Origin: Engraulis encrasicolus
Lineage: Eukaryota; Chordata; Actinopteri; Clupeiformes; Engraulidae
Length of the DNA stretch: 64,000 bases
Reading direction: 5' to 3'
NCBI RefSeq assembly: GCF_034702125.1
Contig: NC_085876.1
Coordinates: 5,560,364 to 5,624,363 of the forward strand
Shown piece by piece: positions 42,988 through 63,613 of the stretch; position 1 is the first letter of the stretch, and every line of letters starts with the position of its first letter. The position numbers and the translations under genes are program-made. Under the pieces are notes generated by a model. That model was given only the letters and a program-made list of their open reading frames with translations. It did not search any database and had not been told where the DNA came from.

Positions 42988-44119
42988 TGCAACATGCGTA
43001 CACCCAATCAATCTATGAAGACTGTACAGTTAGAAAAAAGGTCCAAAGGTTTTTTTTCTGAATGAATTTAAAAACATACATTGACTAAATTATTATCATA
43101 CACCCCTCCCAAGAAAAACATCTGAGGAGCATTAACTTCATATACATTTCTTATATGTTCAACAACACATTTTATATGTGGGATTGAAGGTGATTTCCTT
43201 ACTTTTCTCGCTCTCTGGCATTTTTATACAGCTTTACTTCCTGTGGAGAAATAACCATGCAAGATTTAATGAGCAAACTGTAAAGTAACTCAAACTCAAC
43301 ATTTTCAAAACAATGTGCGCCTATACTTTGACTTGACTTCTAAGTGCATTACACAAGAAAACATGCAATGACCAAACTTATAGAGTTAGGACTTTGAAAT
43401 AAAGTATACAGTCCCCTTTAATAATATGCATATATCTATATGTATCTAATAATTCAGATGTACATGCAAAAAAAAAACTGGAGATATTGACCAATTTTGT
43501 ACTGAACAAGAAAATTTAAGACTTACTTCATATAGCTCTGGTTTATTGGCTGGGGCTTTAGCAGGAGTTGGAATGAGAGAAAAAAAGAAGTTAAGAACAG
43601 ACAGTACCATGCAGAACCTTACTATGTAACTAGGAGAAAGGTATGCGGAAAAGTTCTCACACTGTCACTATTGACAAAAGTTCATTCAAATCGCTGTTTT
43701 CAGTCTCTGTGCCTTTCAGTCTCTTAGAACCTGTATTTGCCCGGCATGTTTGCCTGAATTTAGACGGTTCTTGAAGTTTTTTGCATTCTGGAATGTTAAA
43801 CATTTTAAAGCGGGAAGTGATTTAGACTAAACAAAACAATAAGAAACAAAAACAGATAGTATGTTTTGCTATTGCACTATATATTCTCTACAAAAATCAA
43901 CTATATTGCCTGACTGCAAATATGAAATGGTCATATTCCATGATCTTCCATGACTGGAAAAGTCTGTTTTGAAATTCCATGATATTCCTGAAACTCCAGG
44001 AATTTTCAGGAATTCCGTGACCAGTGGAAACCCTGTAAATTGGACCAGGTTTCTTGGACTTGGCTCTTCAGAAACTCACCTCCTCCCATTCCACCTGCTG
44101 CTGGTATTCCATGAAACAT
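38172..44119 (-). CDS. VPS28: VPS28, ESCRT-I subunit, complete, 9 coding exons
   Basis: Coding exons in gene order: 44119-44080, 43555-43527, 43240-43203, 42912-42823, 42276-42171, 41849-41748, 40947-40894, 40548-40457, 38292-38172. All phases agree and give 223 aa (human 221). The protein starts [10 protein letters not shown] and contains [49 protein letters not shown] and [18 protein letters not shown]. It ends [16 protein letters not shown], nearly identical to human VPS28. Family knowledge: VPS28 assembles with TSG101 and VPS37 through its N-terminal core. Its C-terminal four-helix bundle (about residue 125 onward) links ESCRT-I to ESCRT-II for sorting ubiquitinated cargo into multivesicular bodies. 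A noncoding first exon ends at 44881 (GTGAGT 44880-44875) and joins an acceptor at 44152-44151. A CRE lies in that exon or promoter. Confidence 0.97.
38366..38485 (+). repeat. SINE-like repeat with attacattacat start
   Basis: The attacattac start and gctgacgcttttatccaaag core are the reverse complement of the taatgtaatg tails near 21.67 and 56.05 kb. Confidence 0.5.
38626..38930 (+). mobile_element. tRNA-derived SINE with interrupted head
   Basis: The head, with GGTAAGCGGTTAGGGCGTCA (A-box-like) and TGGTTCGAC (B box), is followed by a GC-rich body ending at CATAAATGCAATTTCGTTG. The B box occurs twice (38682-38690 and 38730-38738) around a 39-bp insert. It lies in VPS28 intron 8. Confidence 0.7.
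38955..39072 (+). repeat. dispersed repeat family R1, copy 2
   Basis: GGCCCCCCTATCTAATACAT, GGGCCCCGTCTCTCC and CAACTGACCCTTTTGTCC match the copies at 3.7 kb (reverse) and 54.3 kb. It abuts the 3' end of the SINE ending near 38930. Confidence 0.65.
41625..41711 (+). repeat. (GA)n downstream of the VPS28 exon-6 donor
   Basis: On the gene strand this is (CT)n beginning 36 nt after the GTACGT donor. Confidence 0.97.
42462..42732. mobile_element. 271-bp MITE in VPS28 intron 4
   Basis: Inverted ends run from the left GGGCTTCCGCACACCGG and TCCGACAAAGTG to the right CACTTTGTCGGAGCCGG and TGTGCAGAGGCCC. The interior also contains inverted GTCGGA/TCCGAC words. It carries no reading frame. Confidence 0.75.
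42923..42985 (+). repeat. (GA)n serving as the VPS28 exon-4 polypyrimidine tract
   Basis: On the gene strand this is (CT)n ending 10 nt before the exon, whose acceptor is the unusual purine-rich CTGAAAAAG. Confidence 0.95.
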
Positions 44120-44880
44120 GATGTCGCCACTACTCAGTAAACGCTCTATCCCTACAAAATGGCAGCAGAAAACAAAAAAATACAGTCATGTAGCGGGTAT
44201 GGACCACTTGAAAAGCAACAAGCAATGCCCTATAATCTCCTATATTAATACTATAATCACCACATACTTCAGGAAACATTTGCTTAGGTCACTACTTCCG
44301 GGGAGAGAACACCCTTTGAACACCACTCGGTAAACTGAGGAATGATCACCTATTTGGCCCTTCTACTGGATGACATCAGCCCAAAAGCATACCGCATTTA
44401 TTCAACAAACACATACAAACAGTTAACGCAAAAAACACAGTTAAGATAAAGACTGCAACGAGACTTCTTTTATTTACACATTTGTGGCCAAGCTAGCAGG
44501 CTAACACCAGAGACTGATGTAGCCACAATCGAAAATAGATTACTACAATATGCGATTGGGAGAGACAACCGTCCTATTTGGTACTTTCAAATTGACCATG
44601 AATGTGTACTCTGTAATGTCATAAGTTGTCAAGAAACACCTCCTCATTAGCAGTTTGTCGACATCGTTAGCTGGCTGGCAGGCAATCATGCTAATCTTAC
44701 TAGCTGGCCCTCTTTGTTATTGAATTGTTCAAGGAATCTAGCCGATAACTCTAAGGTAAAGATGGGTCCCGTGTTCCCCGCATCTCGAGTATACCATAAA
44801 CTAGATCATTTAGGGAAAAACATGGCGTGATATGAAGGATTTACTCGATTGAAAATGAGCGAAATGTACAAATAACTCAC

Positions 44881-44960
44881 CCCCAGCAATAATGTTGACG
44901 TCACATCAACACTTGCGTCGCAAGCGATACACGTCAAAGCGCAAAGCGCAAACCCATCAT
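44881..44960 (-). promoter_or_regulatory. VPS28 promoter / noncoding exon 1 with CRE
   Basis: A CpG-containing block carries TGACGTCA at 44896-44903 and ends at a minus-strand GTGAGT donor at 44880. The matching acceptor (TTTTGTAG, 44152-44151) precedes the VPS28 start codon exon. The AUNIP start codon lies 0.8 kb to the right on the other strand, so the intergenic stretch probably serves both genes. Confidence 0.55.
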
Positions 44961-45689
44961 TTTGCTTTACTTTTCACTGTTGCTGATTATGTATTGCATA
45001 CAAAACTCACATGCCATAGTTTGAATGTTTCATCTTAATGCAAAAAAATGTAGTTATGTCGATTTAATAAAAGTCTATAATAAAAATGATCAGTGGTTTC
45101 ACATCAGGGATCAGCATTTGGTTGCCATGTCTGTATAAAAGCCTCAGACCCGGGCAATGCACCACACGTTTGTTCAAGTACATTTTTCATCACTTTATTT
45201 ACACGAACACCACTTTACAATGTCATCTGTGTGAGTCTATATGTTGCATTGTATATTGCTTTTCACAGTCGCTTGGGTTGATTTGCCGTTTCAATGTATA
45301 AATATTGTATTTACCTGGCAACCCAATCATTATTCAAAGGGAAATGCGCGCGGCAACTGGAAGGTAGCAGGAGTGGATTTGCTCCAGGTTTAAAACGGTA
45401 TTTAGGGTTAATTTCTGTCTTTTTGCAGTTTTACATCCCTTTACGGTTAACAGTTGCTTACGTCTCTGTTTCTGTCTGGGTTTACTTCTAAGTTATGTCC
45501 GCAGCGACAACTAGTAACCGCTAAATTGTTACATAGTATATAACTTAGCAATAGTCGTGCGCTACAGTGTGTTGACTTCAGTGATAGCCTGTTTACATGA
45601 CCAACGCATAGCCTACGTTGTAACACCACCTTAACTTTTTACACTTATTCTGAACACCGTTTAATAGTAGCTCGAAACCAAGTCTGGCA

Positions 45690-48600
45690 ATGTCATCACA
45701 CGATGATGTTTGGATTGACACAGCAGCGTTAAGGGAAAAGAAACGGGTAAGTTGAAACCTACGCTCAAACACTCGTGTCTTTTCAGCCATTGATGTGCGC
45801 AGCTATTCTGGACTTTATGGTCCCATTCACTTCAATTCATTTTTTTGGCGTTTTACATATTTCGGACCGTGCGGACGCCGCTGTACTCGTGCGAGGAAAA
45901 CAACAATTGTCTCGGGTGCTAAACATGGTCATGGAACGGCTTGCTTAACCAGAATGGTGTGTGTTGTGTCATTTCGAAGATAATTAAAGAAAATCTTATT
46001 ACAATGGGATTTCTCATAGGCATGGTTTTGCATGTCTCTTATCTCTTTTCATGTTGACTGAGCTATCACCGTTACAAGTTTACAAGGTGCACAGCGCACA
46101 TATGTATGCATACAAAAAGGAAGAATACATTTCACAGTGTAATTCTGCAAATAATTCACTTCAAAGTTAAGTGTTATTACATAGGCACCATGGTCATCAA
46201 TATGTGTGTAAGAACAAGTGAAAAAACAAATCGGTCAGTTTGTCAAAGAGGAGACGGTAGATATGCACCATAATACACAGTATTCATCGAAATATGCTCA
46301 TGAGTTATATGCTGAAGAAATACTGTACGCACAAATATCTATTTAGGCCTACTGAATTAGACTAATCATGGCCTATCAGAAGTGAGGTAACATACACGAG
46401 TGTGAAAATTGTCCTTTGATGGGCCTTGAACCCACAACCTGTGGAATGGTAGGCATGACTCCATCCACTAAGCTACCACAGTTTCAGTAAAATTTGTTTG
46501 ACCAGAAAACTTCTTGTTGTGCACATTATCACAGCACTAAAAAATCATATAGGCCTACAATCATTTCTTCATCATACTTCAGACAATGAGGTAATGGTGC
46601 AGGGAAAATATATTTTATATGATTTATTGTGTTAAAATGCACAACGACGACATATCTTTCTGGTCTTAACATTTCTTATGAAACTGTGGTAGCTTAGTGG
46701 ACGAAGTCATGCTGTCCATACCATAAGTTGTGGGTTCAAGGCCACTCTGCATTCAACTTTTACTCACGTGTATGTAACCTCACTCCTGATATAGGCCTAC
46801 ATTATAAGGCTTATTGGGAAAATAAATATTTGTGCCTTCAGTATGTCTTCAGCATATCTTTCAGGAGCATATAGCGACACATACTGTGTATTATGCTACA
46901 TATCATCCACAGTGTCTGCTTTGAGAAATTAATCATTCTCAATTTGCACTACTTATTACATATGTGGTATGATCTGTTAACTTCAGAGTTACTTATTTTC
47001 AGAATTACAGAAAGTTCTGATCATTCTGCACATTGTAAGATGAAATGGTGATGACGCAGTGAACATGCTAAGAGATATGAAACCTGTCCAATCATGCAAA
47101 TGACATCCCACTATAATAAGATTTTATTCAATTTTCTTCAAAACAACACAACACATTGCAGAAATTCTTGTAGCCATCATATGTAGGTCTATAGGATGTA
47201 ATGGAAGCATTTACACATTGTCAGCAGCGCAAGCACCCTTTTCTCACAGACCCTTGATGTGCCCTACAGACAGACTTGAAGTACTTTGTACATGGGCCCA
47301 TCTAAAACATGCAGTACAATGTTAAGATTTTGTTTGTTAATTCTTAACCTACAAACATGGAAAAGACAGAGGAAATGGAAGACGTTGGAAACGTCTTGAA
47401 TGTAGCAATCCCATTACAATAGAAACAACATGAATTGTTTGCCAATTAATGACTATATGTAGTAGCCTAGCCTATAATGCAACCTTTGTTATATAGCCTA
47501 ATAGTGAGTTAAATTGAATCCAAATGTCTCAGCGTGCCCTACAATATCGCCCCCCTGTGGCCACATTAGCTAATGAAGATAATGTTGCTTGAGTGATATG
47601 TGGCATGTGCATTATTGAGGAAAGAGACGTAGGCTATGTGCCGTCAGTATTTTTCCTTCATATCATTCAGAAGCATGGTGTGATGCATACTTTGTACTAT
47701 GGTGCGCATATCTACCATCTCCTCTTTGACAAACTGACCGATTTGTTTTTTCACTTGTTCTTACACACATATTGATGGCCATGGTGCCTATGTAATAACA
47801 CTTAACTTTGAAGTGAATTATTTGCAGAATTACACTGTGAAATGTATTCTTCCTTTTTGTATGCATACATATGTGCGCTGTGCACCTTGTAAACTTGTAA
47901 CGGTGATAGCTCAGTCAACATGAAAAGAGATAAGAGTATGCAAAACCATGCCTATGAGAAATCCCATTGTGATAAGATTTTCTTTAATTATCTTCGAAAT
48001 GACACAACACACACCATTCTGGTTAAGCAAGCCGTTCCATGACCATGTTTAGCACCCGAGACAATTGTTGTTTTCCTCGCACGAGTACAGCGGCGTCCGC
48101 ACGGTCCGAAATATGTAAAACGCCAAAAAAATGAATTGAAGTGAATGGGACCGTAAAATCCAGAATAGCTGCGCACATCAATGGCTTAAAAGACACGAGT
48201 CGCTCAACTCAAACTAGATTCTAGATGGCATTGTTTACACCTGGTTATCTTCAAACCTTGGTAACCGATATCGGCATAAGCTTTGGAATATTTTGTTTAT
48301 TCCTTATGTTGATAGTTACGTGGTTTTGCTCACAATGTCGCTTGTTCCTTTGGCATGCCATTTCCCTCCAGCAGGGTTGTTATTGTTGAGCAGTAAGCTT
48401 AGGCCAGAGTGAGGCCCAAAGCATGAACACAAGTACTACTTCTTCATATTACGAAGGTTGTAGCTTGAAATATGTATGATTGAATGCCTTTCAGAAACGA
48501 CATGTGCGTCCTATATCCAAACTCCTCAACCCTTTGGCTCGCTGTGGAGGGTACAGCACGGCTGTGGCACTCAATTTCACGCAGACTAAACTGGAAATGC

Positions 48601-48734
48601 CAGCCACCAAACAGAGTACCATATCCTCCTTCTTCAGACCTGAGAGAAAGGGTAAGTTAAGAATTGAGTGAACATTTTTCATCTCTGACCCACAAAACAA
48701 GTAGAGACCGGAGCACACTGCAGCTTAGTTTTTA

Positions 48735-48792
<58 letters not shown>

Positions 48793-50261
48793 GTGTAAAC
48801 ACCTGACTAACGTTTCAGCGTTGCTACGCCTTCTTCAGAAGAAGCTTAATAAAGTGTCCTCCAGCCTCTAATTTTCAATGTTTGTCCCACTGTGATGCAC
48901 CTCCAAGCTGATGGATGATACAGACAGTCCCAATTGTACATTATATAGCCTACTTGTACATAATTGCCTATGGGTGTAATTATGGTGTTGCTTTTCCTCT
49001 AGGATCTGAAAAGAAGTCAGCTTCATGTCCTGGGCGTTCAGGAGATCCATCCGTCAGAATCCCCATCAAGTCTGAGGAAACCAAACCAGGAAAAGATTTT
49101 GGATGCCAGACCACAAAACCAGTAAATGATTTTGGATGCCAGACTTCCTTCAACCACAGCATAGAACTTCATAATAGTGACATTTTCAATATGGCAGGTG
49201 ATGCAATTCATGGTGAGGCATTGACTCCTCCTGAACATGAGAAAAATGTTTCCACCTCTGCCCTTAACTGCTCCAAAGAGCAGACATTCCTGCATTTGAT
49301 AACCGGATACGAGTCTGAAGAGGATGTGGAAAAACCTGACGAGAAAAGGAGATCTTACGAATCCTCTTTCATGCTTGGTGCTGCAGAGAAACGGCCACTT
49401 GGCTGCCAGCCGTCATCGTCATCGTCACAGATGTGGTCCTGCTTGCCGGTTCCTGAAACGTTGCCTGTCACCTCTCTGGACTCTGCTACTCAGGATTCTC
49501 AGCGTCTTGGGCCCTCACATCAGAGACACATTCCAAATGAAGGACAACATTCTGTTTCTGGTTTATCTGAACTAAGTGAGGGTGAGTTTAGGGCTTGGGT
49601 TCAGAAGCGTACTGGGATCACCTCCACTCAGACAAAGTCCTCCTCTTCCTCCTCAGTATGCTCACCAGCTAAGCGTGCTGGGAAGGAGAACTGCCCCAGC
49701 AGCACATCAGTGAGGTGGAGGGATTCGGGCTATGGTGGATCGCCGCTGAAAAACGGCAGCAGGCCCCCAACACCCAGCAGTCCGGCTGCTAAAGGCAGAC
49801 CGTGGGAGAACAAGAGTCAGTCACCACTGAAACCATTTATGGAACCTGCATCACCACCACGGAAGTTGAATTCGGAAGCAGGCAGACCTGCTTCTAAACC
49901 CAAGTCATGGACAACAAAGTCACCACTGGGACCATGTCTTAAAGGTGCTCCACTACCGCTGACGCGGAAGTTGGACATGGAAACCGACAGCATGGCAGCC
50001 CTGTTCACTCAGGACTCTCAGGGTCATCGAGTGATCGCACACAGGCCTCTGCCACCCCAGCAGCGGTCCTGCTGGAGCCCTCTGAAGGACCGCACTAACA
50101 CTGGTGGTAGAAGTAGTAGCAGCTGTGAGGGAGGAGGAGGAGAGGGAGGCTGGCGGGTACCATCCGACGATGGCCTGGATGAGGCCGAGTCTGAATCACA
50201 GCTGGAGGCTGAGATGCTCTTCACCCAAGACTCTCAGGGCTACCTAGTTATAAAACACTAA
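45690..50261 (+). CDS. AUNIP: AUNIP (Aurora kinase A and ninein interacting protein), complete, 3 exons
   Basis: Exons 45690-45746, 48495-48651 and 49003-50261 join in phases 0 and 1 to give 490 aa (human about 357). Exon 1 reads MSSHDDVWIDTAALREKKR, parallel to human VWLDAAALKRRK. Exon 2 ends with QSTISSFF (59-66), a canonical PCNA-binding box also present in human AUNIP as QRSIASFF. LFTQDSQGHRVIAH (405-418) and the C-terminal LFTQDSQGYLVIKH (477-490) match the paired motifs LFTEDSQGQRVIAH and LFTQDSEGNQVIRH of the human protein. The middle is Ser/Pro/Lys-rich and probably disordered. Family knowledge: AUNIP supports Aurora-A at spindle poles and promotes DNA-end resection. AATAAA signals occur at 50944 and 51256. 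Intron 1 carries a large fold-back element. The match rests on the conserved ends; the middle is poorly conserved. Confidence 0.9.
45771..48200. mobile_element. 2.4-kb nested fold-back (palindromic) element in AUNIP intron 1
   Basis: The outer arms, about 45771-46340 and 47630-48200, are inverted copies more than 500 bp long with few differences. Each can encode the same 62-residue non-protein frame in opposite directions. An inner inverted pair (about 46.37-46.56 and 46.60-46.79 kb) carries tRNA-like sequence, with GTAGCTTAGTGGA (A-box-like) and GGGTTCAAGGCC (B-box-like). The segment 46.84-47.17 kb is a diverged copy of part of the right arm. Similar 9-mers flank the element (CGCTCAAAC 45762-45770 and CGCTCAACT 48201-48209), suggesting a target duplication. 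No transposase is seen. Confidence 0.85.
48728..48850. repeat. (ATT)n tract joined to a hairpin-type repeat end
   Basis: About twenty ATT units are followed by AACGTTTCAGCGTTGCTACG and CCTTCTTCAGAAG. Similar phrases (gaagaaggccagacggcc then gaaatgtt) occur at 61162. Such ends are typical of fish retroposon termini. It lies in AUNIP intron 2. Confidence 0.6.
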
Positions 50262-52682
50262 TAAACTGAAAAAGGTTCATCAGGCCTGCTGCTAATAATT
50301 TATGAACTGTTCTGTCTTCAAGGACAGGTAAACGTTTGTACCTGACCAGTGTCAGCTACTTTACCTCTGCAGCCTTTTACCCTTTCCTGGCCTTGAAAAC
50401 GAAATGGTTCATAAGTTAAGCACAGTTATAGCAATCATGTCTAGTACTTGTTTTAATGACTAGTACCTACCTTTTTATGTTGGTGTATGTCTTTTTGGAA
50501 AAGTGATCTTTCTAAAACTGTGTCAGTCAGCAATGTTTTATGGTGTCCACTTTTGAAAAAATGGTTAAGCCTTTTATATTTGTGTGTACTGTACACTATC
50601 TATATTTTTTGTAAAGTGATATATTTTAGTATTTAAGACACTGTGTTTTACAAGCACATATGTATCACTGTCAACCGCAACCTTCAATTGCAAGCATTTT
50701 ATCAGTAAGATGTAAATGCCTAATGTGAAACCGTATGTGCTTTACATAGGAATACTGATTCCCAGCAGCTTTAACGTAGTACATCCTTGTTTCTCAAATT
50801 CTTTTCACTGTAAATGCTGCTATATTCAGCAAGCCAAATGTTGAGTAATGTCTGAAATATGTGGCACTGTGCTTTTAAGTGTTTGTTTTGTATTAAAGAA
50901 GAATTGGACAACCATAACTTATATCTGCTATTTTTATTTTGAAAATAAAGGGGTTGAACATATTACAATTGTTTTTGTATGTAACAAATTGATGTTTAAC
51001 ATGTCAATATCATGCCCTGCCCAGATGTATTCCAAACTGCCAAACACAATACAGCATTTTTGTACGTTGATGTATTACAGTGCACACATTAAGGCATATA
51101 TATGTATATGTAACCAGTGAAGCTCAACTTCTACCTAGGTTTCTAAGGCATTTGTTTTATATTATGACACCAAGCAAAAAACGCATAATATGTCAAAAAG
51201 AGTCATCTTAACGGCTTGTAGTCTGTCTTCATTTTATAGGAAAGTGTCTATAAACAATAAACAGTCATTTGTGCTGTTTGTGACATTTCAGTGATCTAAG
51301 TCAAGTGATCTGAGCCAGCAAAATAATTTCTTATTACATCACCTGTGTTTTATCAGGCAAGGTCATATCAGTGGTTAAATCCAGTACAGTCACAAAACGG
51401 CTTCCCTCAAATGTCTCCTAAGCCATCAATGATTTCTTGCTGGCATACTGTACAATCAAGCTCAGTCCCATTTAGGCAGTGTGTGTCCCCGCCGTGTGCC
51501 ATGGTTGTTTACTGTATCAAACATACTTGTTCATTCAGCATAACAACCACAAAAGTTAGCCAGCTAACTTGTCAAGCCAACTTAAAAACACCATCAGAAT
51601 TCTAACAAGTGCCCTGTCATCGACTGGATACAACTCTTTCTCGCTCCAGTAAAGTAGTGTTATGACATCCATGACATGAAATTATTTTAAAATGACATGA
51701 AAGTCATTTAATTTGTTGTGTTCAAATTAAAAGTGTGGCAAATCCATGAATCCTACATTTTGCTTGCAAAATAAAAACTCTTCACTGTCTGTTCCATGGC
51801 ACAAAATAATTTTAGAGTGGTTATCAAGCACTCAGCAACTTTTGTGGTTTCCATCTTGTTTGAGGGGAAAAGTATATTTGTAAAAAAAAAAAAAAAATGC
51901 ACACAAAAAAATTGTTCAACCAAAGGATGTATAAAAATGTGAATCAGTGCTTCAACAAAGTAATACTACACTTATAATAATAATACTTCTAATGGGGAAA
52001 AACTAAGATGTTTTGTAACATTTGAGGAGTGGCAAAATTGGGGCATCCTTTCATGACATTCAAGCCTTTAACTTAAAGTGCCAGATTACTAAATGATTAA
52101 AGTATAATGAGTGAGTTGGATCTGAAGAAGACATTTTACCTCCAAATTTCCCTTTTGAATATATTTAGTTTGGCTGCAAAACCCTTCTTCAGTTTCCAAC
52201 CTAATGCCTACTGTACATGGGGGTTGTGTCAGCTGAGTCAGCTGAGCTGACATTTCCCTTTTACACAGTCTGTCTGGAGTGAAAGTTAAACTAGTTCCTC
52301 CTGTCCTTTCCTTTTACTTTTGGTGTCTCCTTGCCTCTGGAGAAAATGAACGTAAACGGACCTAACCAGGGAAACTTTTGAGGGGCTTTCCCCTATTCAA
52401 CACCCTGATTGCAAATTATATAATAATAATGGCCTTTGAGTTGTGCTTTTGCTGGATATAAATAAAGCTTCATTCATCAATGATGGCATGCCGTGCATCA
52501 CGAGGACACAAGCAATAGGAAAGGAAGGGTGGAAGCAGTTTTGACTCGCAGCCCTGGTCTTGGACGGAGCGCTGGGATTATTGAAAGTGCAGTGAGCACG
52601 GGTAAAGGAGGACGGAGGAGGAGGAGAGGAGATGATTGAAGAGATGCAGAAGAGGAGTGGGATGAAGTGCAGTAGTGTCAGA
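50262..52682. other. convergent 3' UTRs of AUNIP (+) and CAP2 (-)
   Basis: No further coding sequence is recognised. AUNIP polyadenylation candidates are AATAAA at 50944-50949 and 51256-51261. A minus-strand ATTAAA candidate lies near 51.71 kb. The stretch is AT-rich, so the two transcripts may overlap at their tails. Confidence 0.45.
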
Positions 52683-61358
<8,676 letters not shown>

Positions 61359-63117
61359 CTAACGGAAAGGAAGAAAGAAAGGGAAACAGACAATGAATGA
61401 ATGGAAGAGAGAAGGAGATGAGGAAAGAAAGATAGAGTCAGACAGAGACAGAGAGGTGAAGACAAAGACCGATACACAGTGAAAAGAAGGAAACAAAGGA
61501 CAGACCAGTGGAGAATGAAAAGGAGAGCAACAAAGGAGTCGCGATGAGGACTGTTCCCAGTACAGTTGCTGGGCCATGGGGTAGCTACAGCCTGTGGTTG
61601 GGTACACCAGGTGCAGAGGCAGGTGCAGGGTGGTTTCAGAGTGCACCACGCCTGGACTACTGTAGCAGTCTGGCATACAGGACATTTCCCACAGGGCCTC
61701 AGGGGTCAATGCTACTGTCTTTTTGTACTTTCTTAGAAGCTAGGCTAGTCCACATTATAGATAGCCTGGGAACTCCCATACTGCCTTTAGGTCTACACAA
61801 TCGTTTCGATCACTTGTGATTAGGTCTGGAGTTAACCAGGCAACATTATAGAGGGGGCAGCGCAAAACTGCACACACTATCAATACAAAGACTAAAAGAC
61901 CATGACGCCTTAAGACAAGGCCCCTGATTTAAATTAGCTGTTACCAGAATGTCAATGACCAAGCTGTAGTGTATTACAAAAGACTGTGTAATGTCGTATC
62001 AGTGGCCTCTAAATGTTTTCATCACCAGCCAAAATGCCTAGTAGATGGTAATATAAGTTATATGTTTCGCCGGGCAGGTTGGCAGGTGTTAATATACAGT
62101 GCAGTAGACAATAGAAGAATTTGTTTTCAATAGTTTTCAACCAGTGGAATGGTGAAGATTGTACACATTGCAATATGATAGTAGGATGAAATTGAAATGC
62201 ATTTAAAAAGATTTCACTGGAATTTTTATTGAGTCTTTTTGACTTCACAAACCTGACATATGAGTGAACTTACATATGAGTGAAGCAAAAATAGACCAGG
62301 TTTCTAAACTCAAAACCTGCACTGCAACCCTATTTGTGCAACCCCAGTTTTGAATACGCCTAAAACAGTCACATAGAAGCAGCTTGTTTCCATATGTAAC
62401 AAAAGAAGGGTAGGTAGATCATTACTAATATCCCTTGGAATCAACTGACTGGTCTTGGAAGGTGAAATGTTCAACAAAGCTGAAGGAAAAAAGATCCTAG
62501 GTTCGCCGCAAGTCAAAATAGTCTTTATTTCATTACACACCCGGATAAAGGCCCTAGGGCCGATAAACATTGGTGAGTTTTAGTGCATTAGCCCATGAAT
62601 TCTGACTTTAAATCAACGTAGTGCCCGGACCTAGGATCTGTTTCCATCATTTTGTTTCAGCTTGTGTCCATGTTCGACCAGTGTCCCCATCTTCTGCATC
62701 CAGCCTTCCAAACAGCAGATCTGTATCAGCTGCTCTGTGCTTTGGACTCTGGGGAACAGGGGCGCTGTATCTATAAATCACCCAGGAGCAGCAGGCCCAC
62801 ATCATCGCATGACAACGCACTCTAATGCAGTTTCTCTTCATAACAAAAGTAATCCTGCTGCACTAACCTTGTGCTGTGCCTGACCACTCTTTATTTAACC
62901 CAAAGCCAACCACCCCGCACAACAAGAAAGTAACAACATCCATACTATGCTTCAGTGGGGAGCAAAATAAGGGAACAGTACCAAAACACCTCTTTATGTC
63001 CTCGTTTGTAAGTGGCTTTGGTTACAAACTGCTGAATGTAATGTAATAATACACGACACGACAGCTGGAGTGTAGAGTGGACAGTAATGTAATAATGCTA
63101 ACACAGGGAAGTACGGG

Positions 63118-63290
63118 CCCAGCCATGGCTCAATCAGCTGGGCACTGCACTGCTACACCGGCGACCTGAGTTCCATTCTGGCCTGAGGTTATTTGCCAAG
63201 CCTTCACCGTCTCTCTCCCCACTTGTTTCCTGTCACCTCTCTAACTGCCCTGTGACAAATAATAGGTACAAAACCCCCGAAAAAATATAT
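63118..63290 (+). mobile_element. tRNA-derived SINE (family S)
   Basis: The head CATGGCTCAATCAGCTGGGC and body words GAGGTTATTTGCC, CGTCTCTCTCCCC and TTTCCTGTCACC follow the order of the copy at 53.16 kb. Confidence 0.7.
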
Positions 63291-63475
63291 ATATATTAAA
63301 AGAAACACAGTGAAGTGCGGACACAGGGAGGGACATAGGGAGGTAATGGGAATGTTTCAGCACTGTCCATGATGAGTTATCTGAGCGGCCCCTTGAGCAT
63401 GTGATGGAGACCAGGGACTCTCCTCCCTCTAACTGCTGTCCAGACCTTATCTGACGCTGGAGAGCCACAGTGACA

Positions 63476-63613
<138 letters not shown>

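Noticed and set aside
46425..46750. Possible tRNA gene pair
   Set aside because: Promoter-like boxes are present, but the cloverleaf pairing is incomplete. They lie in a repeat, so they were kept only as tRNA-like stems.
45795..48176. Identical 62-codon frames on opposite strands
   Set aside because: They arise from the inverted arms of the fold-back element. There is no codon-level or family evidence for a protein.
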